A model generated the notes under the pieces. It was not told the origin of the DNA. It saw only the letters and a list, made by a program, of their open reading frames with translations, and made no database searches. A stretch of DNA of 64,000 nucleotides from DASZFV01 sp035549075 (lineage in GTDB: Bacteria; Myxococcota_A; Polyangia; Fen-1088), in assembly GCA_035549075.1 (NCBI GenBank), contig DASZRT010000068.1, forward strand, positions 62,001-126,000. Direction: 5' to 3'. Shown piece after piece: positions 61,545 through 64,000 of the stretch (positions are counted from its first letter, which is position 1; the number at the start of each line of letters is the position of its first letter). The translations under genes and the position numbers were made by a program.

Positions 61545-61994
61545 ATGGCGAGCTCGAGAGCTGATTCGCAGGACGTGACGTTGCCGGGAACACACGGACC
61601 GTCGCCGTCGCTCGACAGCCTTTCGACCCCCGCGCTCCTCGCGGCGCTGCCCAAGCGGGTCGAGACGCTCGTGAAAGCGCAAATCACCCTGTTGAAGGCC
61701 GAGGTCCGCGCCGATCTGTCGAAGGAGCTGGGTGTGGCGGAAGGCCTCGGCGTCGCGGCGGTGTGCGGGCTCGCGGCGCTGAACCTGCTGCTGGTGACCG
61801 CCGTGCTGGCGCTGAGCACGATCATGCGCGGGTGGTTGGCCGGCCTGGCCGTGACGGGCTTGGTGTTGGTCGTGGCAGCGATCGCGGGCGGATTGGGTTG
61901 GCGAGGTCGCGTCCGCAAGCCGTTGGCGCGAACCCGACACGAATTGGAAGAAGACGTCAAATGGACGAAGGAGCGCCCCCATGGACAACGATGA
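61545..61994 (+). CDS. Phage-holin-like/DUF1469-type small membrane protein
   Basis: A 149-residue protein. Its soluble N-terminal helix (LAALPKRVETLVKAQITLLKAEVRADL) precedes two membrane helices (GLGVAAVCGLAALNLLLVTAV and GWLAGLAVTGLVLVVAAIAGGLG). It resembles the 'phage holin family' (Phage_holin_3_6/DUF1469) commonly paired with DUF3618 or YqjD-like proteins in proteobacteria. These are linked to membrane stress rather than phage. ATG 61545 has GGAGG seven bases upstream. The C-terminus overlaps the next gene by 14 bases. Confidence 0.75.
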   Translation: MASSRADSQDVTLPGTHGPSPSLDSLSTPALLAALPKRVETLVKAQITLLKAEVRADLSKELGVAEGLGVAAVCGLAALNLLLVTAVLALSTIMRGWLAGLAVTGLVLVVAAIAGGLGWRGRVRKPLARTRHELEEDVKWTKERPHGQR

Positions 61995-62379
61995 CGTCGC
62001 GAAGATGGAGACGAAGGTCGAGGAGGCGCGGCGCGAGCTCACCGTCGTCGTCGACGAGCTCGGCCGCCGCCGGCGGCGGATGCAGACGCCCATCGTGGCC
62101 GCCGCCGCCGTGGGCACCGCGGCGCTCGTGACGGTGGGCGTGATCGCCTGGCGTCGACATCGACGAAAGACGCGGCCGCGGTTCGCGAGCCTCACCCGTG
62201 CGCTCCGCCGCGCGGCCGCTCATCCCGAGCGCGTGGCCGAGGGCGGGCCGTCGATCGGCAAGAAGGTCCTCATGAGCGCGGCGGCCACGGCCGCGTCGTT
62301 CGCCGTCCGCGCCCTGATCCAGCGCGCGACTCAGCCGGACGGCCGGCGCAGCACGACGAGCGCCGGCTCGGACAGCTGA
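61981..62379 (+). CDS. DUF3618/YqjD-like membrane-associated protein
   Basis: A 132-residue protein: an N-terminal coiled helix (KMETKVEEARRELTVVVDELGRRRRR) and one strong membrane helix (IVAAAAVGTAALVTVGVIAW, about 38-57), followed by a basic tail. It partners the holin-like gene that it overlaps by 14 bases. Such pairs probably form a ribosome- or envelope-associated membrane module. Its 3' end overlaps the opposite-strand MaoC-like gene by 49 bases, an unusually long antisense overlap. Confidence 0.65.
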   Translation: MDNDDVAKMETKVEEARRELTVVVDELGRRRRRMQTPIVAAAAVGTAALVTVGVIAWRRHRRKTRPRFASLTRALRRAAAHPERVAEGGPSIGKKVLMSAAATAASFAVRALIQRATQPDGRRSTTSAGSDS

Positions 62380-62792
62380 ACCGGCTCGCCCGCTTGGTTC
62401 GTGGCGACCGATCGCATCTTCACGATGCCGATGTCGGGCCGCGAGCGCGACGCGCGCACCTCGATCACCTCGGCCTCGACGCGAATGACGTCGCCGGGGC
62501 GAACCGGGCGCGGCCACCGCAGGTTCTCGACGCCCGCGCCGATCGTGCCGCCCGCCGGCCGAACGTCGCTCTCGACGGTGAGGCGCATGACGATCCCGGC
62601 CGTGTGCCACCCACTGGCCGCCAGGCCGCCGAAGAAGCTCGCGTCAGCCGCGGCTTCGTCGAGGTGAAACGGCTGCGGATCGAACTGCTTCGCGAACGCC
62701 TTGATCTCTTCGGCCGTCACCGTGGCCGTGCCCGAACGAAACTTTTGTCCGACTGCAAAGTCCTCGAAGTACCGCCGCGGTTCTTGCGCCAT
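62331..62792 (-). CDS. MaoC-like dehydratase (hot-dog fold)
   Basis: A 153-residue hot-dog protein: FEDFAVGQKFRSGTATVTAEEIKAFAKQFDPQPFHLDE has the family's catalytic Asp-x-x-x-x-His pattern (FDPQPFHLDE), and GLAASGWHTAGIVMRL the central helix. It hydrates or dehydrates short acyl-CoA thioesters, as in (R)-specific enoyl-CoA hydratases. The start is ATG 62792. It overlaps the DUF3618-like gene tail to tail. A role in fatty acid or polyhydroxyalkanoate metabolism is possible, but no neighbour indicates one. Confidence 0.9.
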   Translation of the reverse strand: MAQEPRRYFEDFAVGQKFRSGTATVTAEEIKAFAKQFDPQPFHLDEAAADASFFGGLAASGWHTAGIVMRLTVESDVRPAGGTIGAGVENLRWPRPVRPGDVIRVEAEVIEVRASRSRPDIGIVKMRSVATNQAGEPVQLSEPALVVLRRPSG

Positions 62793-62906
62793 GCTTCATC
62801 ATGACCTGTTTCAATGACGAGCGCGGACATCGCGGCCGCCGGTTCCACCTGTGCCGCGCTTTGCGCGCGCAGATCGGCAAGACGCCGAGCACGCTCGTGA
62901 GCCCCG

Positions 62907-64000
<1,094 letters not shown>

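Noticed and set aside
61545..62379. Prophage remnant suggested by the holin-like protein
   Set aside because: No other phage genes nearby; this holin-like family is common in chromosomes beside DUF3618-like genes.

Overview
The window is a very GC-rich (about 70% by eye), gene-dense bacterial segment. It most likely comes from a myxobacterium (phylum Myxococcota, Polyangiales-like). The main evidence is two proteins with MYXO-CTERM-type sorting tails (Gly-Cys, hydrophobic helix, Arg cluster), several lipoproteins with long Gly/Ser/Thr/Asp low-complexity linkers behind the lipobox, many hybrid or fused two-component proteins, NtrC-type sigma-54 activators, and a TamA/TamB pair. I saw no rRNA, tRNA, CRISPR array, insertion sequence or phage block. 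Everything looks chromosomal.

Layout. 1-6026: a carboxyl-methyltransferase-like protein, a zinc-ribbon protein, and three exported lipoproteins (a diheme cytochrome-like protein translationally coupled to a PQQ-type propeller lipoprotein, and an NHL-like propeller lipoprotein). 6089-13513: an AraC-type regulator, three NAD(P)-dependent Rossmann enzymes, a small outer-membrane barrel, an unrecognised protein and a DUF4832-like lipoprotein. 13570-19864: a minus-strand operon of porin, small PstS-like phosphate-binding protein, 1128-residue hybrid kinase and a receiver-kinase fusion. 20227-22368: a MYXO-CTERM propeller protein ending in a good intrinsic terminator. 22439-28544: more signalling proteins (receiver-EAL, receiver-kinase-receiver, NtrC-type activator, and a kinase with a degenerate receiver). 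28716-32219: a plus-strand set of CheY-like protein, MgtC, PhoU, DUF47 and Pit, i.e. phosphate uptake and its control.

32227-44837 is the most notable block: a complete purine-salvage/degradation locus. On the minus strand it encodes a nucleoside/purine-type ABC importer (ATPase, two permeases, BMP-type binding protein), a flavoprotein that fits the HpyO-type urate hydroxylase, allantoinase, allantoicase, OHCU decarboxylase, 5-hydroxyisourate hydrolase, a CitE/malate-synthase-like aldolase (DUF6986-like) and a XanA-type Fe(II)/2-oxoglutarate xanthine dioxygenase. A guanine deaminase diverges from it. Read as a pathway: guanine to xanthine (deaminase), xanthine to urate (XanA, no molybdenum enzyme), urate to 5-hydroxyisourate (flavoprotein, no uricase), then OHCU, allantoin, allantoate, ureidoglycolate, with the aldolase perhaps consuming glyoxylate. 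Most junctions overlap by 1-8 bases, so it is one tightly coupled operon.

44841-53444: a LamG-like lipoprotein, a luciferase-like monooxygenase, an RND efflux adaptor and pump with a terminator, then an unusual single ORF in which a MYXO-CTERM protein runs without a stop into an outer-membrane barrel protein. 53445-61490: a 5'-nucleotidase-like protein with ruined metal sites fused to a barrel, and the TamA-like/TamB pair. 61545-64000: two small membrane proteins, a MaoC-like dehydratase, and the 3' part of another NtrC-type activator cut by the window edge.
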